Origin: CADEFX01 sp050260355
Lineage (GTDB): Bacteria > Pseudomonadota > Alphaproteobacteria > Rhizobiales > Hyphomicrobiaceae
Length of the DNA: 40,798 nt
NCBI GenBank assembly: GCA_050260355.1
Contig: JBLNBZ010000138.1
Coordinates: 1-40,798 of the forward strand
Direction of reading: 5' to 3'
The notes beneath the pieces are model-generated. The model saw nothing but the letters and a program-made list of their open reading frames with translations, did no database searches and had not been told where the DNA came from. Position 1 is the first letter of the stretch. Each line of letters opens with the position of its first letter. The position numbers and the translations under genes are program-made. Positions 8,895 to 17,960 of the stretch are shown here, piece after piece.

Positions 8895-9522
8895 GTCACA
8901 CCTCTGCGGTGGCACGATACGGCACATTCTACCATCGGCGGTATGCAGGTGCTCTACGTTGCCTCCGAGCAAAGGCCGCTGCAACGCCGGGGCCGAATTG
9001 CGGTTAGCAGCGGCGGAAGCCGACGGGCGCATACCGCGGCGCTGCCCCGCCCTGAACTGCAGGCAGGGTCTTGAGGCCGATGACCAAGCTGCCGGCGACG
9101 CAGTTCGCAATAAGCGCGTCTCGTTCAAGTCACACGCGCGTGACGCTCATATGACTGATGATGATGTCGCACCGGCATTGTCGCTCGATGGGCCAACGGC
9201 GCGCGGGCCGCCACCGCGGCGCGGTGCGGCCGGCGACCGCGCTCGGTTCAAATTTGCGCCCGGGTGCTTGTCGCACGGCCTTCACAAACGTTCCGCGGTG
9301 AACAGCTCGAGCCAATCGATTGAGCGCCGATGCACAAAGATCCGGCAACTGAATCACGCACTTATTCGTGAGGCTTGCGTGATGTGCACTTGCGAAATGG
9401 AGCTTGCCACACATCTAGTTCTCACATCCGGGCAGCGTCACCGCCGTACCCTCTGCCGATGAGCACGTGTTGCGTGTGGCAGCCGGCGCCACGCATCCAT
9501 ACGGGTTAGGAGCGTTTGCTGC
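8895..9522. other. Long intergenic region between divergent genes
   Basis: 628 bases without a convincing gene. A strong GC-rich hairpin is at 9206-9231: arms GCCGC and ACCGC pair with GCGGT and GCGGC around a GGC loop, with one bulged C. The region separates the minus-strand membrane-protein gene from the plus-strand RND pump, so it should hold both promoters. Open frames on both strands through here are rich in Arg/Ala/Pro and carry no recognisable domain; I take them as GC-rich chance frames. Confidence 0.45.
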
Positions 9523-12500
9523 ATGGTTGCGATTGTCCGCATAGCGCTGCAGCGTCCTTATACCTTCATTGTTCTGGCACTGCTCATTCTGATAACGGGC
9601 GTTCTGGCGGTATTGCGTACGCCGGTCGACATCTTTCCCGACATCCGCATTCCGGTGATCGGCGTCGTCTGGCAATACACGGGGCTTCCGCCGGACCAGA
9701 TGGCGGGCCGCATCACGACGCCGTTCGAGCGCGTGCTGACCACGACCGTCAACGACATCGAGCACATCGAGGCCAACTCCTACAACGGCTTCGGCATCGT
9801 CAAGATCTTCTTCCACCCGAACGTCGCCATCAGCGTCGCCAACGCACAGGTGACCGCGGTCTCGCAAACCATATTGAAACAGCTGCCGCCGGGCGCGACC
9901 CCCCCGCTCATCCTGAACTACAATGCGTCGACCGTTCCTATTATCCAGCTCGCCTTGTCGGGGAAAGGCCTTTCCGAGCAGGCACTCGGCGATCTCGGCC
10001 TCAACGTCGTGCGCATCGGACTGGTCACCGTCCCCGGCGCGGCGATCCCTTACCCATTCGGCGGCAAGACGCGGCAGGTCCAGATCGATCTCGATCCTGC
10101 GGCGTTGCAGGCGCGGGGCCTCTCGGCTCAGGACGCCGCCAACGCACTCGCAGCGCAGAACCTGATCACGCCGGTCGGCACGCAGAAGATCGGCAACTTC
10201 GAGTACACAGTTCAGCTCAACAACGCCCCATCCCTCATCCAGGCGTTGGGCGATCTGCCGATCAAGAGCGTCAACGGCGCGATGGTCTACATCCGCGACG
10301 TTGCGCACGTGCACGATGGCAATCCGCCGCAAACCAACGTGGTGCACGTGGACGGCAACCGCTCCTCCCTGGTGCAAATTCTGAAGAACGGGTCCGTGTC
10401 GACGCTCGCGATCATCGAAGGCGTCAAGCAGAAGGTCGAGGCGCTGAAGGCGCTCGTGCCGAGCACGCTCGAGATCAAGCCGATCGGCGATCAGTCCGTT
10501 TTCGTCAGAGCCGCGGTCAACGGCGTAGTCCGGGAGGGTGCGATCGCGGCCGTCCTGACGAGCATCATGATCCTGCTGTTCCTTGGGAGCTGGCGTTCCA
10601 CGGCCATCATCGCGCTATCGATACCACTTTCGGTGCTCGGCTCCATCGTCGCGCTCTCGGCGATCGGCGAGACACTCAACATCATGACCTTGGGGGGATT
10701 GGCGCTGGCCGTCGGCATCCTGGTGGACGAGGCCACGGTGACGATTGAGAACATCAACTGGCATCTCGAGCAGGGCAAGGACGTCAGGACCGCCATCATG
10801 GACGGCGCGGAGCAGATCGTCGTACCGGCCTTCGTCTCGCTGCTCTGCATCTGCATCGTGTTCGTACCGATGTTCTTCCTGCAAGGCGTGGCGCGCTTCC
10901 TTTTCGTGCCGATGGCCGAGGCGGTTGTGTTCGCCATGGTCTGCTCGTTCATCCTGTCGCGGACGCTGGTGCCGACCATGGCCAACTATCTTCTGCATCC
11001 GCACACGGCGCACACTGGCGGCCACACTCAGGACACGCCGCCGAGAAATCCACTGGTGCGCTTTCAGCACGGGTTCGAAGCGCGCTTCGAGACGATCCGC
11101 GCCGGCTATCGCGATGTCTTGGGGCTCGCCCTGCGGCACCGAGCCGTGTTCGTGACCGGTTTCCTTGCCTTCGTTCTGTTATCGTTCCTTCTGATACCGT
11201 TTCTCGGCCGCAACTTCTTTCCGACTGTGGATGGCGGACAGATCCTCATGCACGTGCGCACCAAGGTCGGCACGCGGCTCGAGGAAAGCGCCAATCAGTT
11301 CGCGAAGATACAAACCGCCATCCGGCAACTCATCCCTCCGCAGGAGCTCGACACGATCGTCGACAACATCGGCATTCCGGTGAGCGGCATCAACATGACC
11401 TATAACAACACGGGCACGATCGGCCCCCAGGACGGCGACATCCAGATCAAGCTGAAAGAAGGCCATCGGCCCACCGCCAGCTATGTCCGAGCGCTCCGCG
11501 AGGAGCTTCCCCAGCGCTTTCCTGGGGTGACGTTTTCGTTTCTTCCCGCCGACATCGTCAGCCAGATCCTGAACTTCGGCGCTCCGGCGCCCATTGATCT
11601 GCAGATCCGCGGCCCCAATCTCGAGGCGAACTTCGCATACGCCAATGAGCTGCTCGGCAAGATCCGTCACATTCCCGGCATCGCGGATGCGCGCATTCAA
11701 CAATCGGCCAGCAACCCGACATTCAATGTCGATGTCGATCGGACACGCGCCCAATACGTCGGTGTGACGGAGCGCGATGTCACGAACAGTCTCGTGGTCA
11801 ACCTGGCCGGCAGCAGCCAGGTGGCGCCGACCTACTGGCTCAACCCCGACAACGGCGTGTCCTATCCGATCGTGCTACAGACACCGCAATACAAGGTGGA
11901 CTCTCTCAGCGCCCTGCAGAACCTGCCGATCACGGCAAGCGGCACGGCACCGCCTCAGATTCTCGGCGGCATTGCTGACATCAGCCGAGCCGCAACGAAC
12001 GCGGTGGTCTCCCAGTACGATATCCAGCCCATGGTCCAGATCTACGCGACGACGCAGGGCCACGACCTCGGTGCGGTCGCGGCCGAAATACAGAAAATCG
12101 TCGACGGTGCGGCGGCCGACGCGCCGAAGGGCAGCTCGGTGGCTCTCGTCGGACAGGTGAAGACGATGAACAGCGCGTTTGCCGGGCTGCTGTTCGGCCT
12201 GCTGGGAGCAATCGTCCTGATCTATCTGCTGATCGTCGTCAATTTCCAATCCTGGAGCGATCCGTTCGTCATCATCACAGCATTGCCGGCCGCGCTCGCT
12301 GGCATCGTGTGGATGCTATTTGCGACGCATACATCGCTGTCCGTCCCGGCGCTCACCGGCGCGATCATGTGCATGGGCGTGGCAACAGCCAATAGTGTGC
12401 TCGTCATCAGCTTCGCGCGCGAACGGCTCGATCATCTCGGCGATCCCATTCTTGCCGCGCTGGAGGCGGGCTTCGTGCGGTGCCGCCCGGTGCTCATGAC

Positions 12501-12711
12501 GGCGCTGGCGATGATCATCGGCATGGCGCCCATGGCGCTCGGGCTCGGGGAGGGCGGCGAGCAGAACGCGCCACTCGGTCGCGCCGTCATCGGTGGCCTC
12601 ATTTTCGCGACGGTTGCGACGTTGATCTTCGTCCCGGTCGTGTTCAGCATTCTTCATGAGCGAAAGAGAAAGAAGTCGGCATCCTCGATTGGAGAACCGA
12701 ATGTCGCTTGA
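9523..12711 (+). CDS. RND efflux transporter, inner-membrane permease
   Basis: 1062 aa, the usual length for the AcrB/HAE1-like RND superfamily. The N-terminal helix (IALQRPYTFIVLALLILITGVLAV) is followed by porter-domain sequence (TPVDIFPDIRIPVIGVVWQY) and a TM2-TM6 block around 335-490. A second TM1-like helix is at about 545, a second periplasmic loop follows, and the last helices are at about 885-1045. The TM4 proton-relay motif reads GILVDEATVTIEN, with Asp402 kept and the second acidic position as Glu403 instead of Asp. It pumps hydrophobic toxicants or metabolites out using the proton gradient, together with the adaptor encoded by the next gene, which it overlaps by 11 bp. No TolC-like gene is present. 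Substrate unknown. Confidence 0.93.
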   Translation: MVAIVRIALQRPYTFIVLALLILITGVLAVLRTPVDIFPDIRIPVIGVVWQYTGLPPDQMAGRITTPFERVLTTTVNDIEHIEANSYNGFGIVKIFFHPNVAISVANAQVTAVSQTILKQLPPGATPPLILNYNASTVPIIQLALSGKGLSEQALGDLGLNVVRIGLVTVPGAAIPYPFGGKTRQVQIDLDPAALQARGLSAQDAANALAAQNLITPVGTQKIGNFEYTVQLNNAPSLIQALGDLPIKSVNGAMVYIRDVAHVHDGNPPQTNVVHVDGNRSSLVQILKNGSVSTLAIIEGVKQKVEALKALVPSTLEIKPIGDQSVFVRAAVNGVVREGAIAAVLTSIMILLFLGSWRSTAIIALSIPLSVLGSIVALSAIGETLNIMTLGGLALAVGILVDEATVTIENINWHLEQGKDVRTAIMDGAEQIVVPAFVSLLCICIVFVPMFFLQGVARFLFVPMAEAVVFAMVCSFILSRTLVPTMANYLLHPHTAHTGGHTQDTPPRNPLVRFQHGFEARFETIRAGYRDVLGLALRHRAVFVTGFLAFVLLSFLLIPFLGRNFFPTVDGGQILMHVRTKVGTRLEESANQFAKIQTAIRQLIPPQELDTIVDNIGIPVSGINMTYNNTGTIGPQDGDIQIKLKEGHRPTASYVRALREELPQRFPGVTFSFLPADIVSQILNFGAPAPIDLQIRGPNLEANFAYANELLGKIRHIPGIADARIQQSASNPTFNVDVDRTRAQYVGVTERDVTNSLVVNLAGSSQVAPTYWLNPDNGVSYPIVLQTPQYKVDSLSALQNLPITASGTAPPQILGGIADISRAATNAVVSQYDIQPMVQIYATTQGHDLGAVAAEIQKIVDGAAADAPKGSSVALVGQVKTMNSAFAGLLFGLLGAIVLIYLLIVVNFQSWSDPFVIITALPAALAGIVWMLFATHTSLSVPALTGAIMCMGVATANSVLVISFARERLDHLGDPILAALEAGFVRCRPVLMTALAMIIGMAPMALGLGEGGEQNAPLGRAVIGGLIFATVATLIFVPVVFSILHERKRKKSASSIGEPNVA

Positions 12712-13960
12712 TGATCATGCTTGGGTTGCATCGCGCCGCGGCCTGCGCATCGCGGGTATGGTCGGCAGCGCTATTGCTGCGCTGATCGTTGTCATGGGCA
12801 TTGCAACGCGCGAGGCCGGCAATGCCGAGCTGCGCAATTGGACCGAGATGCAGGCCGTACCGACCGTGGCCGTCGTGCTGCCCGATAGCCGCGCCGCGTC
12901 GGCGACGCTCGATTTGCCGGGCCGGCTCGAGGCCTATTACCAGGCGCCGATCTTCGCGCGCACGAGCGGCTATCTGAACGACTGGAAGGTCGACATCGGT
13001 GCGCGTGTCAAGGCCGGCGAGCTGCTCGCCGAGATCGACGCACCTGACCTCGACCAGCAGCTTTTGCAGGCGCAAGCCGATCTTGCGAGCGCGGAAGCGA
13101 ACGTAAGGCTGTCCGAGGCGACCTTGAAGCGTGGCCAAACGCTGATCATGACGAATGACGTGTCACGGCAGGATCTGGATCAGCGCATCGCCGACGTCGG
13201 CAACAAGCAGGGCCTCGTGAAGTCGGCCCAGGCCCACGTGCGCCGCCTGCAGGTGCTCGAGGAGTACAAGCGCATCGTTGCACCCTTCGATGGGCTAATC
13301 ACTGCGCGCAACACAGACGTCGGCGCGCTGATCAACAGCGGTGCCGGGACCGGCGCGGCGCTGTTCGTCGTGGCGGACGTGCACAAGCTGCGCATCTACG
13401 TCAATGTTCCGCAGAATTATGTTCCGCGTATCAAGATCGGCTCGAAGGCGCAGATCTCGGTGCCGGAATACCCGGGGCGCACGTTTTCCGCGGTGGTTGA
13501 GGCCTCGTCGCAAGCCGTGGACGTGGCGTCAGGGACAACGCGGATGCAGCTCGCCGTGGACAACGCCAGCGGCGAGCTGATGCCGGGCGCGTACGCGAAC
13601 GTGCGTCTCGAGCTTCCGCGCGAAGGCGATGCCTGGAATATCCCGGCCAGCGCACTGATCTTCGATGAGCACGGGCTGCGTGTCGCGACCGTGGATGCGG
13701 ACAATCGCGTGGTGTTCAAACCGGTCGTTATCGGTCGCGACATGGGAAAAGTGATCGAGATCGCTTCGGGTCCGACAGCGGATGATCGGATCATCGACGC
13801 TCCGCCCGATGGCTTGATCCAGGGGGATCAAGTTCGCATCGCAAGCACCGGGGATAGCGGGACGGCCACCGCAGCTTCAGATGGGCCGAAGAAGACGCTG
13901 GTCGATACGCCGGTTACAAAAGCCCGAAACGAGCAGCGCCGCGGCAAGGCGGCCCTGTGA
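12701..13960 (+). CDS. RND efflux periplasmic adaptor (membrane fusion protein)
   Basis: 419 aa. The ATG at 12701 has GGAG ten bases upstream and overlaps the end of the pump gene (TGA at 12709-12711), which indicates translational coupling; an earlier in-frame start at 12656 lies deep inside the pump gene. A single N-terminal membrane anchor is at about 15-35 with no lipobox Cys. The lipoyl half-motif (APIFARTSGYLNDWKVDIG, VKAGELLAEID) is split by an alpha-hairpin (LDQQLLQAQADLASAEANV), and the second half follows (RIVAPFDGLITARNTDVGAL). Beta-barrel and membrane-proximal domains complete it. It links the RND pump to an outer-membrane channel that must be encoded elsewhere. The order pump-then-adaptor reverses the common adaptor-first order. 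Confidence 0.92.
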   Translation: MSLDDHAWVASRRGLRIAGMVGSAIAALIVVMGIATREAGNAELRNWTEMQAVPTVAVVLPDSRAASATLDLPGRLEAYYQAPIFARTSGYLNDWKVDIGARVKAGELLAEIDAPDLDQQLLQAQADLASAEANVRLSEATLKRGQTLIMTNDVSRQDLDQRIADVGNKQGLVKSAQAHVRRLQVLEEYKRIVAPFDGLITARNTDVGALINSGAGTGAALFVVADVHKLRIYVNVPQNYVPRIKIGSKAQISVPEYPGRTFSAVVEASSQAVDVASGTTRMQLAVDNASGELMPGAYANVRLELPREGDAWNIPASALIFDEHGLRVATVDADNRVVFKPVVIGRDMGKVIEIASGPTADDRIIDAPPDGLIQGDQVRIASTGDSGTATAASDGPKKTLVDTPVTKARNEQRRGKAAL

Positions 13961-13979
13961 GGGGCAACGGACTCCCGCG

Positions 13980-14663
13980 TTAGGCATTCTCGCGCAGCGA
14001 TCGCAAAAGAGCCGCGCGGTCCATGCGCCGGGTCAGCTCATCGTGGATGTTGCACAACGTGACCTTCAGGTAGTTCCTGATCGTCGGGAAGTCGCTGCCG
14101 CGCAGCTTCTCGTGAATGGGCATCAGCCCGAAATAATCTTTGGCGAACGGCTCCGGCATATCCATCACCCGCTTGGGCGGATGCAGCCCGATGAGCTGCA
14201 GGCGCTGCGCAAGATCCTTGCGCAGCGCCCTCCACGCGTCGTTGCCCAGCGCTGCGGGCACCGGATGGCTGTCGAACACGGAAAGCGCCAGCGTGCTCAG
14301 TCCGGCAAGCCGTTGGCCCCGGTCCATATCGCCGTATTGACGCAGTGCTGCATCGATCGCCTCCGCCACCATTGCAACGCCAAGAGGATAGGCGCGCCAG
14401 CGGGACCGATCGACAACTTCCACGAAGGCCGGCTCGGCAAACAGCACCTTTGCGTAATGGCCAGCGCGCGCCCTCGAATACTCGAAGATCCCTTTTTGCA
14501 CCAAAAAGGAAGCGTTTTCGTCGAGGAAGCGCGCAAGCTCATCGACCGTCCGGATCGGACGGCGACGGCGGAAAATATTAAGCAAACCCACTGACTTGCA
14601 ACCCACGTTTCCTAGAGTCAGACGTCGAAATCCATACGGCACGGCAGGGGCTTCCACAGTCAT
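13980..14663 (-). CDS. Conserved hypothetical protein
   Basis: 227 aa from the minus-strand ATG at 14663. That start has no clear Shine-Dalgarno sequence, and the conserved part seems to begin further in (IRTVDELARFLDENASFLVQ), so a GTG near residue 24 is possible. The core EYSRARAGHYAKVLFAEP and the C-terminal SDFPTIRNYLKVTLCNIHDEL look like a family I associate with alphaproteobacteria, mostly helical, without a signal peptide or membrane segment. I know no function. It ends 20 bp from the efflux adaptor gene (convergent) and is divergent from the symporter small subunit, with about 117 bp shared upstream. Confidence 0.68.
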   Translation of the reverse strand: MTVEAPAVPYGFRRLTLGNVGCKSVGLLNIFRRRRPIRTVDELARFLDENASFLVQKGIFEYSRARAGHYAKVLFAEPAFVEVVDRSRWRAYPLGVAMVAEAIDAALRQYGDMDRGQRLAGLSTLALSVFDSHPVPAALGNDAWRALRKDLAQRLQLIGLHPPKRVMDMPEPFAKDYFGLMPIHEKLRGSDFPTIRNYLKVTLCNIHDELTRRMDRAALLRSLRENA

Positions 14664-14780
14664 CTTAGCCGAAAGTCTTATGGCGCGAATATATTCTGCC
14701 AATGTTAGCGTGCCCAATCAGGGGGGAAAGCCAGACAACAATAATTGGCCGGCCCGATAGCTTTGGGAGGAAGCAATCTT

Positions 14781-15044
14781 ATGCAGAAGTCCAGCGACGA
14801 AACGCACTGGAAAAGGACGACCAACCTGATGCTGACGCATCTGGGTATCTGGTTGCTGTTCGGCTACGTCGTCCACATGTTCGTCAAGCCACTCAATCAA
14901 ATCACTGTTCCTGTACTCGGGTTCCCGCTCGGCTTTTACATGGCCGCGCAGGGGTCGCTGATCGTGTTCGTGGTCATGCTGTTCATTTTCGCACGTCAGC
15001 AGGATCGCATCGACCGTGAACACGGCGTTGCCGAGGACGACTGA
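14781..15044 (+). CDS. DUF4212 small subunit of sodium:solute symporter
   Basis: 87 aa. The ATG at 14781 has GGGAGGAAG about ten bases upstream. It has two membrane helices (LMLTHLGIWLLFGYVVHMFV and GFPLGFYMAAQGSLIVFVVM) and a charged cytoplasmic tail (ARQQDRIDREHGVAEDD). This matches the DUF4212 family, the short partner that precedes a class of large sodium:solute symporters. The large subunit starts 14 bp downstream, so the two are cotranscribed and presumably form one transporter. The exact job of the small subunit is not established. Confidence 0.9.
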   Translation: MQKSSDETHWKRTTNLMLTHLGIWLLFGYVVHMFVKPLNQITVPVLGFPLGFYMAAQGSLIVFVVMLFIFARQQDRIDREHGVAEDD

Positions 15045-15058
15045 GGGAGGGAACGCAA

Positions 15059-17035
15059 ATGGCAACGCAAACCGCAGCGGCGAGAGCCGACTTTATGAAG
15101 AGCCTGGGCCGTATGTACGGCTTCTATACAGGCGGCTTCCTCGCATTCATCGTTCTGCTGGCCCTCCTGGAGATGGCTGGCGTACCAAACAGGATCCTCG
15201 GCTACCTGTTCGTGTTCTTCACGCTGGCCGTCTATGCCATCATCGGCATCGCCACGCGCACCGCGCAGGTCTCCGAATACTACGTGGCCGGCAGGCGTGT
15301 GCCCGCCATCTACAACGGCATGGCCACGGGCGCAGACTGGATGTCGGCAGCCTCCTTCGTCGGCATGGCCGGAACGTTGTTCCTGCTTGGCTATGACGGA
15401 CTGGCCTGGGTTCTGGGATGGACGGGCGGCTTCGTGCTGGTGTCGATCCTGGTCGGGCCGTATTTGCGCAAATTCGGCGCCTATACGGTGCCGGACTTCA
15501 TGGCGTTCCGCTTCGGCGGCAACTTCACGCGCTTCCTTGCCGTGATCGTGCTGGTGTGCTGCTCGTTCACCTATGTGACGGCGCAGGTCTACGGCACGGG
15601 CATCATCGCCTCCCGCTTCCTTGGCATGCAGTTCGAGGTCGCGGTGTTCGTGGGTCTCGCCGGCATTCTGGTCTGCTCGATGCTCGGTGGCATGCGCGCG
15701 GTGACCTGGACGCAGATCGCCCAGTACATCGTGCTGATCGTCGCCTACCTGACACCGATCGTCATCCTGTCGACGAAGAAGTACGGCATTCCGATCCCCG
15801 AGCTCACCTATGGTCAGGCGATCCAGGAGATAACAGCGCGTGAGCAGGAGATGTTGCGGACGGGTCTTTCGAGCGCGGCAGCGCTCAAGCCGCACATCGA
15901 GCCGTTCATCAACTACAGCCCGCTCAACTTCTTCGGCATCATTTTCTGCATGATGGTGGGCACGGCGTCGCTGCCGCACATCCTGATGCGCTACTTCACG
16001 ACTCCCAGCGTGCGTGAGGCGCGGCAGTCGGTGGCGTGGTCGCTGCTGTTCATCTTCCTCCTGTACTTCTCGGCGCCGGCCTACGCGGCGTTCTCCAAGC
16101 TCGAGGTGTACACAAACATCATCGGCAGGGATCTGGGTGCCATCCGGCCGTGGCTGTTCCAATGGGGCGAACTCGGCCTGATCCAGATTTGCGGCAAGAA
16201 CGCCATCAATCCGGAAGCGATCCTGGCCGCCTGCAAAGCCATCGCGGGACATCCGGGAGTCGTCCGCCTCCAGGACTTCGTCATCAATACGGACGTGATC
16301 GTGCTCTCCACGCCGGAGATCGCGGGCCTGCCGTATGTGATTTCGGGCCTGGTCGCGGCTGGCGGGCTCGCCGCGGCGCTCTCGACCGCTGACGGGCTGC
16401 TGCTCGCCATCGCCAACGCGCTGAGCCACGACATCTACTACAAGATGCTCGACCCCAACGCGCCGACCTTCCGGCGCTTGCTGGTCGCGCGCATCCTGCT
16501 GGTGGTGGTGGCCGTCGGTGCAGCAGCGACCGCGGCCAGCAAGCCGTCGGACATTCTGGCCATGGTAGGCTGGGCATTCTCCCTCGCCATGGCCGGAAAC
16601 TTCCCGGCGCTGGTGATGGGCATCTGGTGGAAGCGGGCAACCACCCCGGCAGCGATCTGCGGCATCATCGCCGGGTTCGGACTGTGCCTGTTCTACCTGG
16701 TGACGACGCGGTACTTCCCTGGTGCCGGCGTGAAGTACTTCGGCATGACATCGCTGCTGCACCCGGTAACGGGAGCGCCACTCGTCGACCTCGCCAAGGC
16801 CATGGCGTTGCCCAATGCCATGGAGCAGTGGCCGACGCTGGCGCATCCGCTTGCAAACAAAGTCGGCTGGTTCAACCTCAGCAACATCAACTGCGGGTTG
16901 CTCGGCATGCCGCTGGGCTTCCTGGTGATCTATGTCGTGAGCCTCATGACCAGGCCGCCGTCCGCGGAGATGCAGGCCTTCATCGACGAGATCCGCAAGC
17001 CGCGCGGACAGACTGTGTTGCAGGAAAAAAACTGA
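15059..17035 (+). CDS. Sodium:solute symporter large subunit (ActP-like)
   Basis: 658 aa with about 13-14 membrane helices. Sequence typical of the SSS/ActP family includes EYYVAGRRVPAIYNGMATG, ADWMSAASFVGMAGTLFLLG, AYTVPDFMAFRFGG and the inner-helix run AAGGLAAALSTADGLLLAIA. It belongs to the subfamily that pairs with DUF4212 proteins. Family members take up short carboxylates such as acetate; the substrate here is inferred, not shown. A ribosome binding site (GAGGGAGGGAACG) lies just before the ATG. The gene ends in a strong intrinsic terminator at 17061-17090, so small subunit plus large subunit form a two-gene transcript. Acetate uptake would fit the acetoacetyl-CoA synthetase and phasin genes nearby. 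Confidence 0.93.
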   Translation: MATQTAAARADFMKSLGRMYGFYTGGFLAFIVLLALLEMAGVPNRILGYLFVFFTLAVYAIIGIATRTAQVSEYYVAGRRVPAIYNGMATGADWMSAASFVGMAGTLFLLGYDGLAWVLGWTGGFVLVSILVGPYLRKFGAYTVPDFMAFRFGGNFTRFLAVIVLVCCSFTYVTAQVYGTGIIASRFLGMQFEVAVFVGLAGILVCSMLGGMRAVTWTQIAQYIVLIVAYLTPIVILSTKKYGIPIPELTYGQAIQEITAREQEMLRTGLSSAAALKPHIEPFINYSPLNFFGIIFCMMVGTASLPHILMRYFTTPSVREARQSVAWSLLFIFLLYFSAPAYAAFSKLEVYTNIIGRDLGAIRPWLFQWGELGLIQICGKNAINPEAILAACKAIAGHPGVVRLQDFVINTDVIVLSTPEIAGLPYVISGLVAAGGLAAALSTADGLLLAIANALSHDIYYKMLDPNAPTFRRLLVARILLVVVAVGAAATAASKPSDILAMVGWAFSLAMAGNFPALVMGIWWKRATTPAAICGIIAGFGLCLFYLVTTRYFPGAGVKYFGMTSLLHPVTGAPLVDLAKAMALPNAMEQWPTLAHPLANKVGWFNLSNINCGLLGMPLGFLVIYVVSLMTRPPSAEMQAFIDEIRKPRGQTVLQEKN

Positions 17036-17060
17036 TCGCGGACTTGCGTCCAGATCGACG

Positions 17061-17090
17061 GCGGGGTCCTTCGGGACCCCGCTTCTTTTA
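17061..17090 (+). terminator. Rho-independent terminator after symporter operon
   Basis: A perfect 9-bp stem GCGGGGTCC (17061-17069) / GGACCCCGC (17074-17082) closes on a TTCG tetraloop and is followed by TTCTTTTA. It starts 26 bp after the symporter stop codon. Confidence 0.95.
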
Positions 17091-17102
17091 GGCCTATGCC
17101 CC

Positions 17103-17142
17103 GGCGCGCTATGGTCGCGCCTCGGCTGCCCGGCCGGCAGCC
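17103..17142 (+). other. Two adjacent perfect hairpins of unknown role
   Basis: Hairpin one is GGCGCG (17103-17108) / CGCGCC (17116-17121) with a 7-base loop. Hairpin two is GGCTGCC (17124-17130) / GGCAGCC (17136-17142) with a 5-base loop. Only two bases separate them and neither has a T-run, so they do not look like terminators. They lie between the terminator at 17061-17090 and the GTG start at 17181, so they could sit in the leader of the small membrane-protein genes. Confidence 0.5.
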
Positions 17143-17180
17143 ATGCAAAGACTGGTCAAACAAGCCCCGCGAGCCCTCCG

Positions 17181-17489
17181 GTGGAAAAGACGTTCGAGCT
17201 GCTTCCGTACTGGTACTATCACCTGCCGAACTTTGTTCTGGCTGCGCTCATGTATACGCTGCTCGGTCGTGCGCTGCTGGGTCTGATCGTCCAGCCGGAC
17301 TCGGCGAACTACATCTGGCGCTTCTTCTGCCGGGTGACCGATCCTGTCGTCTCGCTCCTCGCTTTCGTTACGCCGAGGGCGACGGCGCCGGTCGTGCTGT
17401 GGCTGTTCGGCTTCGTCTGGCTGTTTTGGCTGCGCGTCCTGCTGCTCAACCTCTTCCTAGCGTTCGGCGCCACTCCCCGCGTCGGCTGA
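17181..17489 (+). CDS. Small membrane protein, unknown function
   Basis: 102 aa from a GTG start (MEKTFELLPYWYYHLPNFVL). Two or three membrane segments lie at about 15-36, 55-70 and 74-95 (PVVLWLFGFVWLFWLRVLLL). The pattern of a tyrosine/tryptophan-rich start and the stretch RFFCRVTDPVVSLLAFVTP faintly resembles YggT-family proteins, but I do not claim that assignment. The next gene begins 9 bp downstream, so the two are almost certainly cotranscribed. The strong terminator upstream separates them from the symporter. Confidence 0.72.
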   Translation: MEKTFELLPYWYYHLPNFVLAALMYTLLGRALLGLIVQPDSANYIWRFFCRVTDPVVSLLAFVTPRATAPVVLWLFGFVWLFWLRVLLLNLFLAFGATPRVG

Positions 17490-17498
17490 GCAACGCCC

Positions 17499-17825
17499 AT
17501 GGAACGGAACTTCTATTACGTCGGCATCGCCTTCTTCGGGATGATCAACGGCCTGTTCAACCAGCTCTGGCTGCTGTTCGCGCTGATCCATGCGCAGATC
17601 CTGGCGCCAGCGCTGCTGTTCGGCAGTGTGCCTTTGACGCTGCTCTTTGCCTCGCTGATGGTCTCGACCGCCACCATCATCGTGGGCGGCATTCCCGCCG
17701 CCATTTACGAGCGGTTCATTCGTGCCGAGACCGATTCAACGCCGACCTCGCTATGGATCTGGCTGGCGGGGACGGCGATCCTCAGCATTCCGGCGATCAG
17801 CAACTTCCTCAAGATCGGCTTGTAA
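17499..17825 (+). CDS. Small membrane protein, unknown function
   Basis: 108 aa (MERNFYYVGIAFFGMINGLF). Three membrane segments lie at about 7-30, 38-65 and 86-104; a short charged loop (YERFIRAETDSTPTS) precedes the last. No family is recognised. It starts 9 bp after the preceding small membrane-protein gene and likely forms a functional pair with it. Confidence 0.7.
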   Translation: MERNFYYVGIAFFGMINGLFNQLWLLFALIHAQILAPALLFGSVPLTLLFASLMVSTATIIVGGIPAAIYERFIRAETDSTPTSLWIWLAGTAILSIPAISNFLKIGL

Positions 17826-17960
17826 GATCACCCGGAATTCCACGGGGCGAGCACACGCGCTTTTGACCCGAGCCGACGTTCGCCGCTCTTTTTGGGCTTG
17901 GACAAGCACACCGAAGGCGACGAATATTCCGCTGCACGCAGTCGAATCGCGGTTGGGATC

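Noticed and set aside
14687..14696. GAATATATTC palindrome in the divergent region before the symporter
   Set aside because: Ten bases of AT-rich symmetry is expected by chance over a region this size, and no regulator or second copy supports it.
14996..16846. A 616-codon open frame on the minus strand opposite the symporter
   Set aside because: It mirrors the symporter frame, is rich in Arg/His/Asp/Gln as expected from the complement of a GC-rich gene, and has no recognisable domain.
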